DNA of 64,000 bases from RPQJ01 sp963846885 (lineage in GTDB: Bacteria > Pseudomonadota > Gammaproteobacteria > Steroidobacterales > Steroidobacteraceae). Shown one piece after another: positions 18,359 to 29,387 of this stretch. A program made the position numbers and the translations under genes. Location of the stretch: NCBI GenBank assembly GCA_963846885.1, contig CAWJXS010000022.1, positions 1 to 64,000 on the forward strand, written 5' to 3'. The stretch's first letter is position 1, and each line of letters opens with the position of its first letter. The notes beneath the pieces are model-generated. The model had not been told where the DNA came from and did not search any database. It worked only from the letters and a program-made list of their open reading frames with translations.

Positions 18359-21088
18359 AATTCATGCTTATTGCTGGCGGGCGTGATGTGCGCCATGTGC
18401 GCCCAGCCGTCGATGGCGTCGCCGACCCTCGCCGACTGCGATGCCGCCGCACATGCGACGGTGCTGCAGGCCGCAGCTGCGACGCCCCTGCCCGATGCGC
18501 GGGCCATCTGGCTCGATCCCCAGCTCCTGCGCTGGCCCGGCGTCGAATCCGGCGGACGCTTCCGGCTGCACCATTCGACCGACAGCCGCATGACCGCGGA
18601 GCCCGGCACCCCGGTCGCGGGTGCAACCGGTGCCTTCGACCTCGAGTTGCACGCTGACGCACTCCCACCCGCAGTTGCCGCGCGCTTTCGTCATGTCGCG
18701 GGCGGTGTCACGCTGCGGTTGCCGGTTGCCGCCGACACCCTGCGCGAACTCCATCGCCAGCAGCTGCTGCTCGTGCAGGAGGATGCAGACGGCCGCGTGC
18801 TGCGAGCGACGCGCCTGCAGTCGCCCGGGGCACTGGACGCGTTGTACGCGAGTGCCGCGGACGCGGAACTCGGTGCGACGGTCGCGCCGGATCGCACACG
18901 GTTCGCGCTGTGGGCTCCGACCGCGCGCAACGTGGCGCTGTGCCTGCACCGAGACGGCACTGGACCCGCGCAATCGCTCGAGCCGCTGCGGCGCGACTCG
19001 AGTACGGGAGTCTGGTCGACGGACGTCGATCGCGATCTGTCCGGCCACTACTACACTTACCTCGTCGACGTGCACGTCGACGGCGTCGGACTGGTGCGCA
19101 ACCGCGTGACGGATCCGTATGCCATCAGCCTGACCACCGACTCGCGTCGCAGTTACATCGCGGATCTTCATTCACCGGGACTTAAACCACCGGGCTGGGA
19201 CCAGGCCTCAACCCCGGTTCGCGTGCACGCGCCCACCGACGCCGTGATCTACGAATTGCACGTGCGCGACTTCTCGATCGGCGACTCCACCGTGCGGCCG
19301 GACTACCGTGGCAAGTACCTCGCCTTCACGCTCGACGACACCGACGGCATGCGTCACCTGAAGTCGCTCGCGGCGGCCGGGATCACCGACGTGCATCTGC
19401 TGCCCGTGTTCGACTTCGGTTCGGTGCCGGAGACGGGCTGCGTCACGCCGACTCCGGTCGGCACACCCGACGGCGAGTCGCAACAGCAGTCGGTGTCCGC
19501 CGTCAGCGCGCGCGACTGCTTCAACTGGGGCTACGACCCGGTGCACTTCACCGCACCGGAAGGCAGCTACGCGACCGATTCCGCCGATGGCGCAGTGCGC
19601 GTCGTCGAATTCCGGCGCATGGTGCAGGCCCTGCACCGCGCCGGATTACGCGTGGGCATGGACGTCGTCTACAACCACACCTACGCGTCGGGGCAGGACT
19701 CGTGGTCCGTGCTCGACCGCATCGTGCCCGGTTACTACCATCGCCTGGACGAAGCCGGCCGCGTCACCACCTCCACCTGTTGCGCGAACACGGCGACCGA
19801 GCACCGCATGATGGCGAAGCTCATGGCCGACTCGGCCGTGACCTGGGCGCGCGAGTATCGGATCGACTCGTTCCGCTTCGACCTGATGGGGCACCAGCCA
19901 CGCGCAGCGATGGAGGAACTGCAGGCAGCGCGTCAATGCCGCAACCGGGCGCGACGTGCTGCTGATCGGCGAGGGCTGGAACTTCGGCGAAGTCGCCGAT
20001 GGCGCACGTTTCGTGCAGGCCTCGCAGCTCTCGTTGAACGGCAGCGGCATCGCGACGTTCAGCGACCGTGCGCGCGACGCGATCCGCGGCGGCGGGGCCG
20101 GAGACAACGATGCGCGCCAGGTCAGTGTGCAGGGCTACGTCAACGGACTGCACTACGACCCCAACGCAGATGCTCCCGCCACGGTGACAGCCACGGACCT
20201 GATGCGCACGGCCGACATGGTTCGAGTGGGATTGGCCGGATCACTGCGCAGTTATCGCCTGCCCACGTTCGACGGTCGCGACACGCTGCTCGAGCAGGTT
20301 CCGTACGCGGGCAACCAGCCTGCCGGCTACGTGACTGCACCGGGAGAGGTCGTCAACTACGTCGAGAACCATGACAACCAGACGCTCTACGACCTGCACG
20401 CCTTCAAGTTGCCGCTCGGCACCTCGAGCGCCGAGCGCGCACGCGCGCAGATTCTCGCTGCGGCGTTGAACGCTTTCAGCCAGGGCATCGCCTACTATCA
20501 CGCGGGCATCGAGCTGCTGCGCAGCAAATCGATGGACCGCAACAGCTTCGACTCGGGCGACTGGTTCAACCGCATCGACTGGACCGGGCAGGACAACTTC
20601 TTCGGCACCGGCCTGCCACCAGCGCGGGACAACGCCGCCAGCTGGCCGCTGATGCGGCCGCGCCTTGCGGATCGGCGGCTCAAGCCGACCCCACCGATAT
20701 CGCGTGGACTCGGGCCACGTTCAACGACCTGCTGCGGATCCGCTCGAGCTCGACCTTGTTCCGGCTGCGCAGCGCGGCCGACGTCACGGAACGCCTGCGC
20801 TTCCTGAACACAGGGCCGGGCCAGGTACCGGAAGTGATCGCCGGGCATTTGCAGGGCCGCGGCTATCCGGGAGCAGGTTTCAGCGAGGTGCTGTATCTCG
20901 TCAACGTCGACACCGAGGCACACACCCTGCAGTTCGACAGCGAGCGCGGCAAGCACTACGTCCTGCACCCGGTGCACCGGGCGCCCGGCGCGGCCGATCG
21001 CCGGGCCGCCGAGCAATCGCACTACGACGCCGGGACCGGTCGGTTCACCGTGCCTGCACGGACCGCAGTGGTGTTCGTGGTGGAATGA
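18355..21088 (+). CDS. pulA: Pullulanase-type alpha-1,6-glucosidase, GH13, exported (frameshifted)
   Basis: Periplasmic or secreted debranching enzyme that hydrolyses alpha-1,6 bonds of pullulan, glycogen or limit dextrins. A signal peptide MKFML followed, after an indel near 18368, by LAGVMCAMCAQPSMAS precedes an N-terminal domain with a CBM48-like segment (TRFALWAPTARNVALCLHRD). The GH13 regions are in order: GMDVVYNHTY (I), YRIDSFRFDLMGH (II, nucleophile Asp), LLIGEGWNFG (III, acid/base Glu) and VNYVENHDNQT (IV). VIYELHVRDFSIGDSTV is the pullulanase marker. More frame changes occur near 19935 and 20680. The C-terminal beta domain ends at VVFVVE. The ATG overlaps the presumed stop of the COG2187 kinase. 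Convergent with the S9 peptidase. Confidence 0.88.
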
Positions 21089-21141
21089 CCGGAGCCTGCC
21101 GGGCATGGCCTCGGTCATGCGCGGCGCAGCGGGCCGCCGGT

Positions 21142-23242
21142 TTACTGGGCGTCGCCGATCAGCTGCCTTGCGAAATAGGTGTACTCGAGCGCGATCCGGT
21201 ACGCGAGCTGGTCCTGGTTAGCCGTGCCGCCGTGGCCGCCCTCCATGTTTTCGTAATAGTAGTAATCACGCCCGAACGACTTGAGCTTCGCTGCGGCCTT
21301 GCGCGCGTGACCCGGGTGCACCCGGTCGTCCCTGGTCGAGGTGTAGTAGAAGACCGGCGGATACGCGACGTCGGCGCGGAGATTCTGGTACGGCGACCAC
21401 TGCGACATGTACGACCAGTCGGTCGTGTCCGGATCGCCATACTCCGCGACCCACGATGCGCCCGCGCCGAGCTTGGTGTAGCGCTGCATGTCGAGCAGCG
21501 GCACGCCGCAGACGATGGCTGCATACAGGTCCGGCCGCTGGTTCATGACCACGCCCATCAGCAAGCCGCCGTTCGAGCGGCCGATGGCACCGAGCCTGCC
21601 CTTCGCTGTGACGCCCGTGCGGATCAGGTCTTCCGAGACGGCGATGAAATCATCGAACACCTTCTGCCGGTCCGCCCTGAGTCCCGCATCGTGCCAGCGC
21701 GGGCCGAACTCCGACCCGCCGCGGATGTTGGACAGCACGAGCACGCCGCCGCGTGACACCCAGAGCTTGCCCGCGAGCGCGCCGTGCTGCGGCCGCGACG
21801 GATCTTCGTAATAGACCGGCAGGGTCGCCGCCAGGAAGCCGCCATAGGCGTACTGCACCGTCGGCGCGTTGCCTTGCGCCAGCACTGCCTTCCTGCCCAT
21901 CACGAAGTACGGAATCTTCGTGCCGTCGGTCGACGTTGCAAAGCGCTGCTCGACGACGACATCGGATGCGTCGTAGGCCGCCGGTGTCGCGAAGATCTTC
22001 CTGATCGCGTTGCCCTTGCCGACGTAGTAGAGCGTGAGGGGCGAAGTCAGGCTCTCGAACGAGAGCATCGCATCGTCCGTGCCGCCGCCCGCGGACGCGA
22101 TCTTCAGCACGCCGTTCGCGGGAAGCTCGATCGGAGTGGCCCGCCACTCGCCCTGCTTCGTGCGCGCGACGCGTGCCGCCTTGCCGGAAACGTTCTCGAG
22201 GTACTGCACGACCAGGCCCGTCTTGCCGATGGCGACGTTCTCGATCGACTGCGTTTCGTTGGCAGCGAACACCGGCTCCGCCGCACCGCTTTTCAGGTCG
22301 TACGCGACGACCGATCCCTGGCCGTACACCTTGCCCTGGTAATTCCAGGCTTCCCGCAAGGTGAAGATCGCGCGCCCGTCGAGCACGCCCTCGATATCCG
22401 AGTTCAGCGGCAGCGGGAGCTTCGAGGTCGCTTCGAGGCCGGGCGCGTAGTGATATTCCGCCTCGAAGAACGACACGGCGCGAACGACGAATGGCTGCGC
22501 ACCGCCGTCCTGGTCGACGAAGGAGCGAACCGCGACGTCCTCTTTCGTGCCTTCGAAGAGCGTCGGGCGCCGCGGCCAGCGGCTTGCCGCGCCGCCACAC
22601 TTTCACGATGCGCGGATAGCCCGAGTCCGTCAGCGTCCCGGCGCCCCAGTTCGTGCCCACGATGAGCGTGTCGGCGTCGACCCACGACACGTCGGACTTC
22701 GCCTCGGGGATCGCGAACCCGTCCTTCACGAAGGACTTGGTGGCCGTATCGAATTCGCGCCACGTCGAAGTGTCGCCACCGCCACGCGACAGCTCGACCA
22801 TGCACCGGCGATACTCGGGCGAAAGGCACTCGAACTGCCCGCTGACCCAGTTTTCGCCCTCGCTCCTTCGCCAGTCGATCGACGTCGAGCAGCGTCTCCC
22901 ACGCGGGCTTGCCCTTGCGATAGCTCTCGACACTGGCCCTGCGCCACACCCCGCGCACGTGCACGTCGTCCTGCCAGAAGTTGTACACGGCGCCGTTGTG
23001 GATCGAGCCGGTCGGAATGCGGGCGGGTGAGGTCAGGATCGCACGCGCCTCCGCGCGCATCGCGGCAAAGCGCGGGTCGCTCTCGAGGACGGGCAGCGAC
23101 CGCGCATTCTCGGCGCGCGCCCAGTCGAGCGCCTGCGGCGCCTTCGATTTCTTCGAGCCAGCTGAACGGGATCCCCGACCTGCTCCGCCAGCACCGGGGA
23201 CGCAACCAGGACGGCTGCCGAGACAGCCAGTGCAAATTTCAT
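21142..23242 (-). CDS. Prolyl oligopeptidase, S9 family, exported (frameshifted)
   Basis: Serine peptidase cleaving short peptides after proline. It begins MKFALAVSAAVLVASPVLAE, a Sec signal, then DP.FSWLEEIEGA, the family N terminus. The beta-propeller region (about residues 90-430) is broken by several frame changes between 22490 and 23190, with recognisable pieces such as TGSIHNGAVYNFWQDD and ENWVSGQFECL. The intact C-terminal half has the catalytic triad: Ser in GAIGRSNGGLLMG, Asp in YTSTRDDRVHPGHA, His in ENMEGGHGG. TKIPYFVMGRK marks the start of the hydrolase domain. No partner is adjacent; likely a periplasmic peptide scavenger. Confidence 0.9.
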
Positions 23243-23312
23243 GAACAAAGACGGATTCCTCGATGGCGCAGTCGGTTCGACCGACGATGCGCCGGTCGTT
23301 CAGCCGCGAAGT

Positions 23313-24408
23313 TCAATCCCAGAGCGAAACGATGTGCCCGATGTCGGCTGCGACGCGGCCAGCATGGACCTCGAGTCCATGTCGCCTGCGCGGCCGCCGC
23401 GCCGTGCGAATGCTGCACACGCAGCCACGCGCGACTCCAGTCGACGAAACCCGCTGAGCGCGGCAACGACCCGTTCCTGGTAGCCGCGCGGACCCCAGTC
23501 CTGCACGCGCTTCTTGACCTGCGTCGGCGCGAAGAAGAACGCGGGCTTCGGCCCCGGCATGCGCGGACACGCGCGACGGCGCTTCGTGATGGCTGCGGCC
23601 GATCGCCATCGAGTGCTGCAACTGGTCGCCGAAATGCGCAGTGCACCGACGCCAGCACGGGCCCGCTGCCGGCCATGTCGATCGCAACGATCGGCGCCGC
23701 CGGGATGGCCGCCACGTCGTCATAGGTGACCACTTCGTCGTAGCAACCGAGCGCGTGCGTGAACGCATGGTTGCGCGCCGACGTCACACCGATGACTTCG
23801 ATGCCCGCGCGGGCGTCTGCACAGTGCGCAAATCCGATCGCGGTCTTGCTCGATGCGGACAACACCAGCACGCGTCGCGCACCGAACCAGTCGTTGTCGG
23901 CGAAGTAATCTTCGGCGAGCCAGCCGGTGAGGAACAGTCCGCGCAGCAGCGCATGGCGATCCTCCGCGTCGGTCCCCGCCTGGTAGAGCGTATCGCGAGT
24001 CGTCGCCGTGTAGGCCCGGTACACGGGAGCATGGGCGGCTCGATGCGGCCCGTCGTCACGCAATCCATCCGTGTTCGGCGTAGACGGTCATGTCGACGTA
24101 GCGGGCCATCGGGTACCAGCCGTAGTAGCGGCCGCCGGCGACGTCGGCGTGCATGCGACTCGACCACCTCCGCCCAGCCCATGGCGGGCACGCAACCCCA
24201 GCCCGGCTCGCCAGTCGGGAAAAAGTCCCAGTAACCGAGCGTATCGCCGGTCGTGGCGTAGGTCACCGTGTTGGCGGTCAGGGCGAAACGCTCGATCCTG
24301 AAGCGCACCTGGCCAGGGGCGAGAGGCGCCATCCGGGTCGTCGATGACTCGTGTTGCGCCGTGCGAGCTGCGATTGACCTGCAGCGTGACGTTTCGTGTT
24401 GTCATCAT
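23313..24408 (-). CDS. DUF2855 family protein (frameshifted)
   Basis: Uncharacterised protein distantly related to zinc-type alcohol dehydrogenase/quinone reductase folds. Readable blocks are MTTRNVTLQVNRSSHGATRV, VRFRIERFALTANTVTYATT, DTLGYWDFFPTGEPGWG, PAMGWAEVVES, RVLVLSASSKTAIGFAHC (the NAD(P)-binding strand-turn-helix position) and APIVAIDMAGSG. The C terminus GHIVSLWD ends at 23313. At least four frame changes break it. The order and identity of the blocks match DUF2855 closely, but the reaction is unknown. It lies 70 bases downstream of... the start of the S9 gene on the same strand and is divergent from the MttB-like gene at 24562. Confidence 0.8.
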
Positions 24409-24561
24409 GAGTCCCCCTGGTTGAGCGCAGACTATAGCCCACGATAACGGGCGCAGGCGGACGCGCGGAGTAGCTTAAGGCGCGCCGCCCTTGGATAATC
24501 CCGGGTTCGCCAATCGAGCGAGACAAGGCGCCCCCAAGCCGGGCCCCGCGGGAGAAGCAGG

Positions 24562-26082
24562 ATGAGACCGACGCTGAACGTGATCAGCCCCGAGTTGTGC
24601 GCCAAGGTGGTCACGGAGGCCAAGCGCATCCTCGCCGAAACGGGCATCGACATCCGCGGCGCCAGCATGCGCAAGCGGCTGCTCGACCACGGGCTGAAGA
24701 CCACGCCGGATGGCGCGCGCGTCCTGTTCCCGCCGGAGGTGGTCGATCGCGCCATCGCCACGGCGCCCAAGTCGTTCACGCTCTTCAACCGCGAAGGCGA
24801 GCCCCACGCGGAACTGGGCGGCAACAACGTCCACTACGTGCCCGGCTCGAGCGGCCTCAAGATCCTCGACCACCGGACGGGCGAAACACGGCTGTCGAAC
24901 TCGATCGACTTCATCGAGTACGCGCGGCTCTGCGATGGCCTCGAGCACATCGCCTACCTGGCCACGGCGTTCTCGACCAACAAGGACATCGAGTCGCAGG
25001 TGTCGGACGCGTGGCGCCTGTACATGCTGCTCACGACGTCGAAGAAGCCGATGGTCTCCGGAGCGTTCACCGAACACGGCGTGCCGCGCATGCGCGACAT
25101 GATGCAGCTGTTCCGCCGCGACCGGGCCGAGCTGATCGCGAAGCCGATGTCGATCTTCACGATCACCGCGACGGGTAACTTCCGCTACGGCGAGGACTCG
25201 TGCCAGAACATGCTCGACTGCGTCGAGGCCGGCATTCCCGTCGAGATCGTGCCCGTCACGCTGATGGGGCTGATCGCGCCGGTGACGCTCGTGGGCGCGC
25301 TGGTGTTCCACGTGGCCGACGTGCTGACCGGCATCACGATGGCGCAGATCGTCCGCCCCGGCGCGCCCGTGCTGTTCGGCGGCGCCCCGGCGACGTTCCA
25401 CATGAAGTCCGCGAGTTCGCCGATGGCGGCCATCGAGGCACAGCACCTCAACGTCGCTTACGTCGCGGTGGCCAAGTCGCTCGGCCTGCCGACACAGGCC
25501 TACATGGCGCTCAGCGACGGCAAGTCGCTCGACGCGCAGGCCGGCGGCGAGACGTTCAGCAGCGCGCTGCTGGCGGCGATCGCCGGCGTCAATTCGGTCT
25601 CGGGCCCGGGCATGCTCGACTTCGTGCTCACGTTCAGCCTGCCGAAGCTCGTGTTCGACAACGAGGTGTGCGGCCAGTGCCTGCACTTCGTGCGCGACAT
25701 GACCATCATCGAAGACCTGCCGGCGAAGCAGCTGGTGGAAGACCTGCTGGCCAACGACCACCTGATCACGTCGCCGCACACGCTGAGCCATTGGCCGCAG
25801 GAGCTCTACCTCACGAACCCGGTGATCGACCGCGAGAATCGCGAGACCTGGGAAAAAGCCGGCGCCAGGGACCTGTACCAGCGCACCTGCGCCGAGGTCG
25901 AGAATCGCCTGCAGTCCTACACGCCGATCGAGACCGACGCAGCCGCCGATGCGGAAATGCGCCGCATGATCGTGGCCGGCATGACAGCCGAGGCGCCGTT
26001 GCCGGAGCTGCCGCCACCGCCGGAAGGCGGACCGCGCGAGACGTTGCGGGCGCGGCGGCCGAACCGGCGGCGCGCAAGCTGA
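24562..26082 (+). CDS. Trimethylamine methyltransferase family protein (MttB superfamily, non-pyrrolysine)
   Basis: Predicted methyl-amine:corrinoid methyltransferase-fold protein, 506 residues, intact. MttB-family blocks include LAETGIDIRGASMRKRL, GGNNVHYVPGSSGLKILD, LSNSIDFIEYARLCDGLEHI, TLMGLIAPVTLVGALVFHVAD, IVRPGAPVLFGGAPATF and FSSALLAAIAGVNSVSGPG. There is no in-frame amber codon, so the pyrrolysine used by archaeal MttB is absent; this is the wider MttB/MtgB group, some members of which demethylate glycine betaine or other quaternary amines. No corrinoid-binding protein or RamA-type activator is seen next to it. GSTs follow by 20 bases. Function as a betaine-type demethylase is an inference. 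Confidence 0.9.
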   Translation: MRPTLNVISPELCAKVVTEAKRILAETGIDIRGASMRKRLLDHGLKTTPDGARVLFPPEVVDRAIATAPKSFTLFNREGEPHAELGGNNVHYVPGSSGLKILDHRTGETRLSNSIDFIEYARLCDGLEHIAYLATAFSTNKDIESQVSDAWRLYMLLTTSKKPMVSGAFTEHGVPRMRDMMQLFRRDRAELIAKPMSIFTITATGNFRYGEDSCQNMLDCVEAGIPVEIVPVTLMGLIAPVTLVGALVFHVADVLTGITMAQIVRPGAPVLFGGAPATFHMKSASSPMAAIEAQHLNVAYVAVAKSLGLPTQAYMALSDGKSLDAQAGGETFSSALLAAIAGVNSVSGPGMLDFVLTFSLPKLVFDNEVCGQCLHFVRDMTIIEDLPAKQLVEDLLANDHLITSPHTLSHWPQELYLTNPVIDRENRETWEKAGARDLYQRTCAEVENRLQSYTPIETDAAADAEMRRMIVAGMTAEAPLPELPPPPEGGPRETLRARRPNRRRAS

Positions 26083-26101
26083 TGCCGCTCGCGCCGGGTT
26101 G

Positions 26102-26892
26102 ATGAAGCCGATCGTCTATCACATCCCTGTCTGCCCGTTCTCACAGCGGGTGGAGATCCAGCTCGAGCTGAAAGGCCGTCGCCAGGACGTCGACTTCGTC
26201 GTCGTCGACATCACGCAGCCACGCCCCGACTGGCTGCTGCAGAAGTCGCGCGGCACGACGGCACTGCCGATTCTCGAACTGGCCGACGGGCGCATCCTCA
26301 AGGAAAGCCTCGTCCTGCTGCAGTACTTCGAGGATGTCTTCCCTGAGCAACCCGTGGCACAGCACGATCCGTACCGGCGCGCGGTCGAGAACATGCTCAC
26401 GCGCCTGGAAGGCGACTTCTGCAACCAGGGCTACGGCTGGGTGATTGAACCAGGATCCCGACAGGCGTGATGCATGGCGCTCCGGCATGCTGAAGCAGTA
26501 CGAAAAGCTCGACGACTTCCTGCTGCAGCATTCACCTGCAGGCCCCTTCCTCTTCGAGGACTTTGGCTGGGCCGAGACGGTCTTCACGCCGTTCTTCATG
26601 CGCTTCTGGTTCCTCGAATATTACGAGGACTTCCAGTTGCCGCTGGACGGACGCTACGCGCGGGTGCAGCGCTGGATCGACGCCTGCCTCGCGCACCCGG
26701 CTGCGCAGCAAGTCTGCAAGGAAGAGATCGTCAAGCTCTACTACGACTACGCGATGGGCGCGGGTAACGGCGCCTTCCTGCCGGGGCGTCAAGCAGTCTT
26801 CGTTCACGTTCACGCCCGACTGGCGGTCACGACCCTGGCCACCACGGAACAAGTACGAACACGCCGCGAACGATGGCGAGCTGGGCTTGTAG
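26102..26892 (+). CDS. Glutathione S-transferase (frameshifted)
   Basis: Cytosolic GST with an N-terminal thioredoxin-like domain (MKPIVYHIPVCPFSQRVEIQ, with a CPFS active-site motif like omega/beta GSTs; then GTTALPILELADGRILKES, holding the cis-Pro and ESLVLLQYFED glutathione-contact residues) and an all-helical C-terminal domain (MLKQYEKLDDFLLQHSPAG, DFGWAETVFTPFFMRFWFLE). Frame changes lie near 26445 and 26785, and the third frame ends at 26892. It starts 20 bases after the MttB-like gene and is probably co-transcribed with it. Conjugation versus thiol-transferase activity cannot be settled; the CxxS motif favours the latter. Confidence 0.85.
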
Positions 26893-26917
26893 CAGACATC
26901 AAGACGGGGAGGCTGCG

Positions 26918-27340
26918 ATGAACACAGCGCCGAAGTGGTACCTGCCGGTGACGATTGCCGCGCTGCTCTGGAACCTGATGGGGTGCGGGGCGTATCTGAG
27001 CGACGTGATGCTCACGCCCGATGACATCGCGAAGATGAGCGCAGCGCAGCAGGCGCTGTACGAATCGAGACCGGCCTGGGCCGTCGCTGCCACGGCCATC
27101 GCGGTCTGGGGCGGTGCGCTGGGTTGCGTCGGCCTCATCTGGCGCAAGCGCTGGGCGCTGCCGCTGCTGGTCGCGTCTCTGGTCGCCCTGGTCGTGCAGG
27201 ACTTCGGCCTGTTCGTGCTGAGCGACGTCGTGCAGACGAACGGTTCGACCGTAGTGGTGCTGCAGGGGCTGGTGCTGCTGGTCGCGATCGGCCTGGTGCT
27301 GCTCGCCCGCAAGGCGATCGCACGGGGCTGGATCGCCTAG
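26918..27340 (+). CDS. Small four-helix membrane protein, function unknown
   Basis: Hypothetical inner-membrane protein of 140 residues, intact. Start ATG 26918 (preceded by GGGGAGGC) gives MNTAPKWYLPVTIAALLWNL. Hydrophobic spans lie at about residues 8-30, 58-80, 86-108 and 112-132. The short conserved block between spans 1 and 2 (MSAAQQALYESRPAWA) is typical of a widespread proteobacterial family, members of which are sometimes labelled sugar transporters without evidence. It lies 25 bases after the GST gene and probably belongs to the same transcript. Confidence 0.8.
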   Translation: MNTAPKWYLPVTIAALLWNLMGCGAYLSDVMLTPDDIAKMSAAQQALYESRPAWAVAATAIAVWGGALGCVGLIWRKRWALPLLVASLVALVVQDFGLFVLSDVVQTNGSTVVVLQGLVLLVAIGLVLLARKAIARGWIA

Positions 27341-27430
27341 CCGGCGCAAGGCGCGACGTGGGGGAGGGCGCGATACCGTGACCCACGGCACGCCGCCATG
27401 TTACCCGACAGGTCTAACGTCCCTGCCGTC

Positions 27431-28105
27431 ATGCATCCTGCATATTCGTGGATTCTGCCTGTGTCGCGCCCTGCCCGCTCCCGGAAGTCAACGACGCTCG
27501 CGCTTGCCTGCAGCACGCTGCTGCTCGGGGCCTGCGCCGCGAAAATGAGCAAGGACGAATGCCGCACCGTCGACTGGCGCACCGTGGGTTACGAAGACGG
27601 CGTGGCCGGACAGCCGGGTGACCGCATCGGGGAGCATCGGCGCGCGTGTGCGGAGTACGGAGTCACTCCGGACCTCAACGCCTACCTCGCAGGACGCGAA
27701 GCGGGGCTGCGCGAATACTGCCAGCCGCACAACGGCTATCGGGCGGGCGCGAACGGCTACACCTATTACGACACCTGCCCCGCCGAGCTCGCGCCGGCGT
27801 TTGAGCAAGCCTACGACGACGGGCGTGCGCTGTACGTGCGCGAACGCCGAGTCACGGCGGCAGACGAGCAGATCGAGGACAAGCGCCGGGAGATCCGGCG
27901 CCTCGAAGACCGCGTGGCGGAAAGCGCGTTCGACGTGATCGATACCAAGGCCACGCCCGAGCAACGCACCCAGGGCGTGCTGGACACCAAGCAGGCAGCT
28001 GAACGCATCGGCCGGCTCAAGGCGGAGATCGAGGAGCTCGAAAAAGAGCGGGCGCGTTATCAGGCCGAGCTCGACGCCTACCGCAGGACCGTCGTTCCGA
28101 GGTAG
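27431..28105 (+). CDS. DUF2799 lipoprotein with C-terminal coiled coil
   Basis: Predicted lipoprotein of 224 residues, intact. The signal TTLALACSTLLLGACAAKMS contains the lipobox LLGAC. The DUF2799 region (about residues 48-140) has CRTVDWRTVGYEDGVAGQPG, GDRIGEHRRACAEYGV, YLAGREAGLREYC and APAFEQAYDDGRALY; such repeats of G-x-x-DG / ACA-like motifs are found in outer-membrane-associated lipoproteins of unknown role. The last 85 residues are highly charged and helical (RRLEDRVAESA, IEELEKERARYQAELDAYR), consistent with a periplasmic coiled coil. ATG 27431 is the likeliest start; GTG 27461 is also possible. Confidence 0.83.
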   Translation: MHPAYSWILPVSRPARSRKSTTLALACSTLLLGACAAKMSKDECRTVDWRTVGYEDGVAGQPGDRIGEHRRACAEYGVTPDLNAYLAGREAGLREYCQPHNGYRAGANGYTYYDTCPAELAPAFEQAYDDGRALYVRERRVTAADEQIEDKRREIRRLEDRVAESAFDVIDTKATPEQRTQGVLDTKQAAERIGRLKAEIEELEKERARYQAELDAYRRTVVPR

Positions 28106-28206
28106 TGCGAGCCAGGCGGCGCTTCCTGCGCCACCGTCCGAACCGCAGACCGTGTCACGAACCGCGCCGAGCGTGGTAGCGTCGCTCGTCGCCCGAGGAG
28201 ACGTTC

Positions 28207-29366
28207 ATGCCCACCGAATCGCCTGTCAGCCGTGCCGACGAAGCCGCCCTCCCTCCGCCGCGCCTGACACGCCGCAGCGCGCTCCTCGGGGCGGCCGCCC
28301 TGTTCGCGCCACTGGCCCCGCAACTCAGCTTCGCGAGGGCAAGACCGGCGGCGCCACCGCCGGGCACGATCCTGCTGAACGGCAACGAGAACCCCTACGG
28401 CCCATCACCGGCGGCCCGCCAGGCGATCCTTGCGAGCATCGGTGAAGCGCCGCGCTATGCGTACTCGTCGATCGACACGCTGGCGGCACAGGTAGCGGCA
28501 CGCGAGGGAGTTCCGGTCGCGCAGGTCGTCGGTCGGTTCGGGGTCGGGCGAACTCTTGCGCATGGCGGCCCTGCTCGCTTCGACGACCATGCCGGGCAGC
28601 GAACTCGTCGCCTCGAAACCCACATACGAAGAATTGCCAGAGTTCGCAGGACGCCTGGGCCTGAAGGTGCGGTGGGTCGCGCCGGACTCCGCTCATCGTC
28701 ATGACCTGGACGCGATGCGCGCCGCCGTTACCGAGCGGACCAGCCTGGTCTACGTCTGCAATCCCAACAACCCGACCGGAACCGCCGTCTCGCGCGACGC
28801 GCTCGAGACATTCGTGCGGTCGGTGCCTGCCACGACCACGGTGGTCGTGGACGAGGCCTACATCGATTTCGTCGACGGCGGGGGCGTCGGCACCGCTACG
28901 TCCCTCGTGCAGAAAGTGCCCAACCTGATCGTGCTGCGGACGTTCTCGAAGATTCACGGGCTCGCGGGACTGCGCATCGGCTATGCGATCTCGTCCGCGG
29001 CCATCGCGAAGCGCTTCGCCGACCTGTCGCTCGTGTGGCCCAACTCGACGGGCGTCGACGCTGCGCTGGCAAGCTACGGTGATGCCGGTGTTCCTCGAGA
29101 GCACGCGCAAAGCCATCCTGGCCGACCGCACCCGCGTGCATGCAGCGCTCGATCGCATCGGGCGTCCGCACACCGACGCGCAGGGCAACTTCGTGTTCTT
29201 CGACACAGGGATGCCGGTGCAGCAATTCCGGGACCGCATGCTCGCCAAGGGCATCAAGGTCGGCCGGCCGTTCGAGGGCTACGACACGTGGTCGCGCGTA
29301 ACGATCGGGCGTCGCGAAGAGGTCGACCTGTTCCTGGCCGCCTTGCCCGGCGCGCTCGGCGCCTGA
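28207..29366 (+). CDS. Histidinol-phosphate aminotransferase-like PLP enzyme with Tat signal (frameshifted)
   Basis: Fold-type I aminotransferase of the HisC family. The N terminus carries LTRRSALLGAAALFAPLAPQ, a twin-arginine signal, before GTILLNGNENPYGPSPAARQ, the HisC start. PLP-site blocks are VYVCNPNNPTGTAV, VVVDEAYIDFVDG and RTFSKIHGLAGLRIGYAI, the Lys forming the internal aldimine. The frame changes near 28540 (inside the VVGSGSGELLRMAA block) and near 29085, and the C-terminal GNFVFFDTGMPVQQFR and GRPFEGYDTWSRVTIG complete the domain. Followed after 21 bases by a class V aminotransferase-fold gene. The Tat signal argues against a plain role in histidine synthesis; the substrate is unknown. 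Confidence 0.85.
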
Positions 29367-29387
29367 GTCGATAAGGACCTGCAACCC

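Noticed and set aside
18358..18657. C-terminal extension of the COG2187 kinase by 100 residues into pulA
   Set aside because: The extra residues are out-of-frame pulA sequence without resemblance to the second domain of the family.
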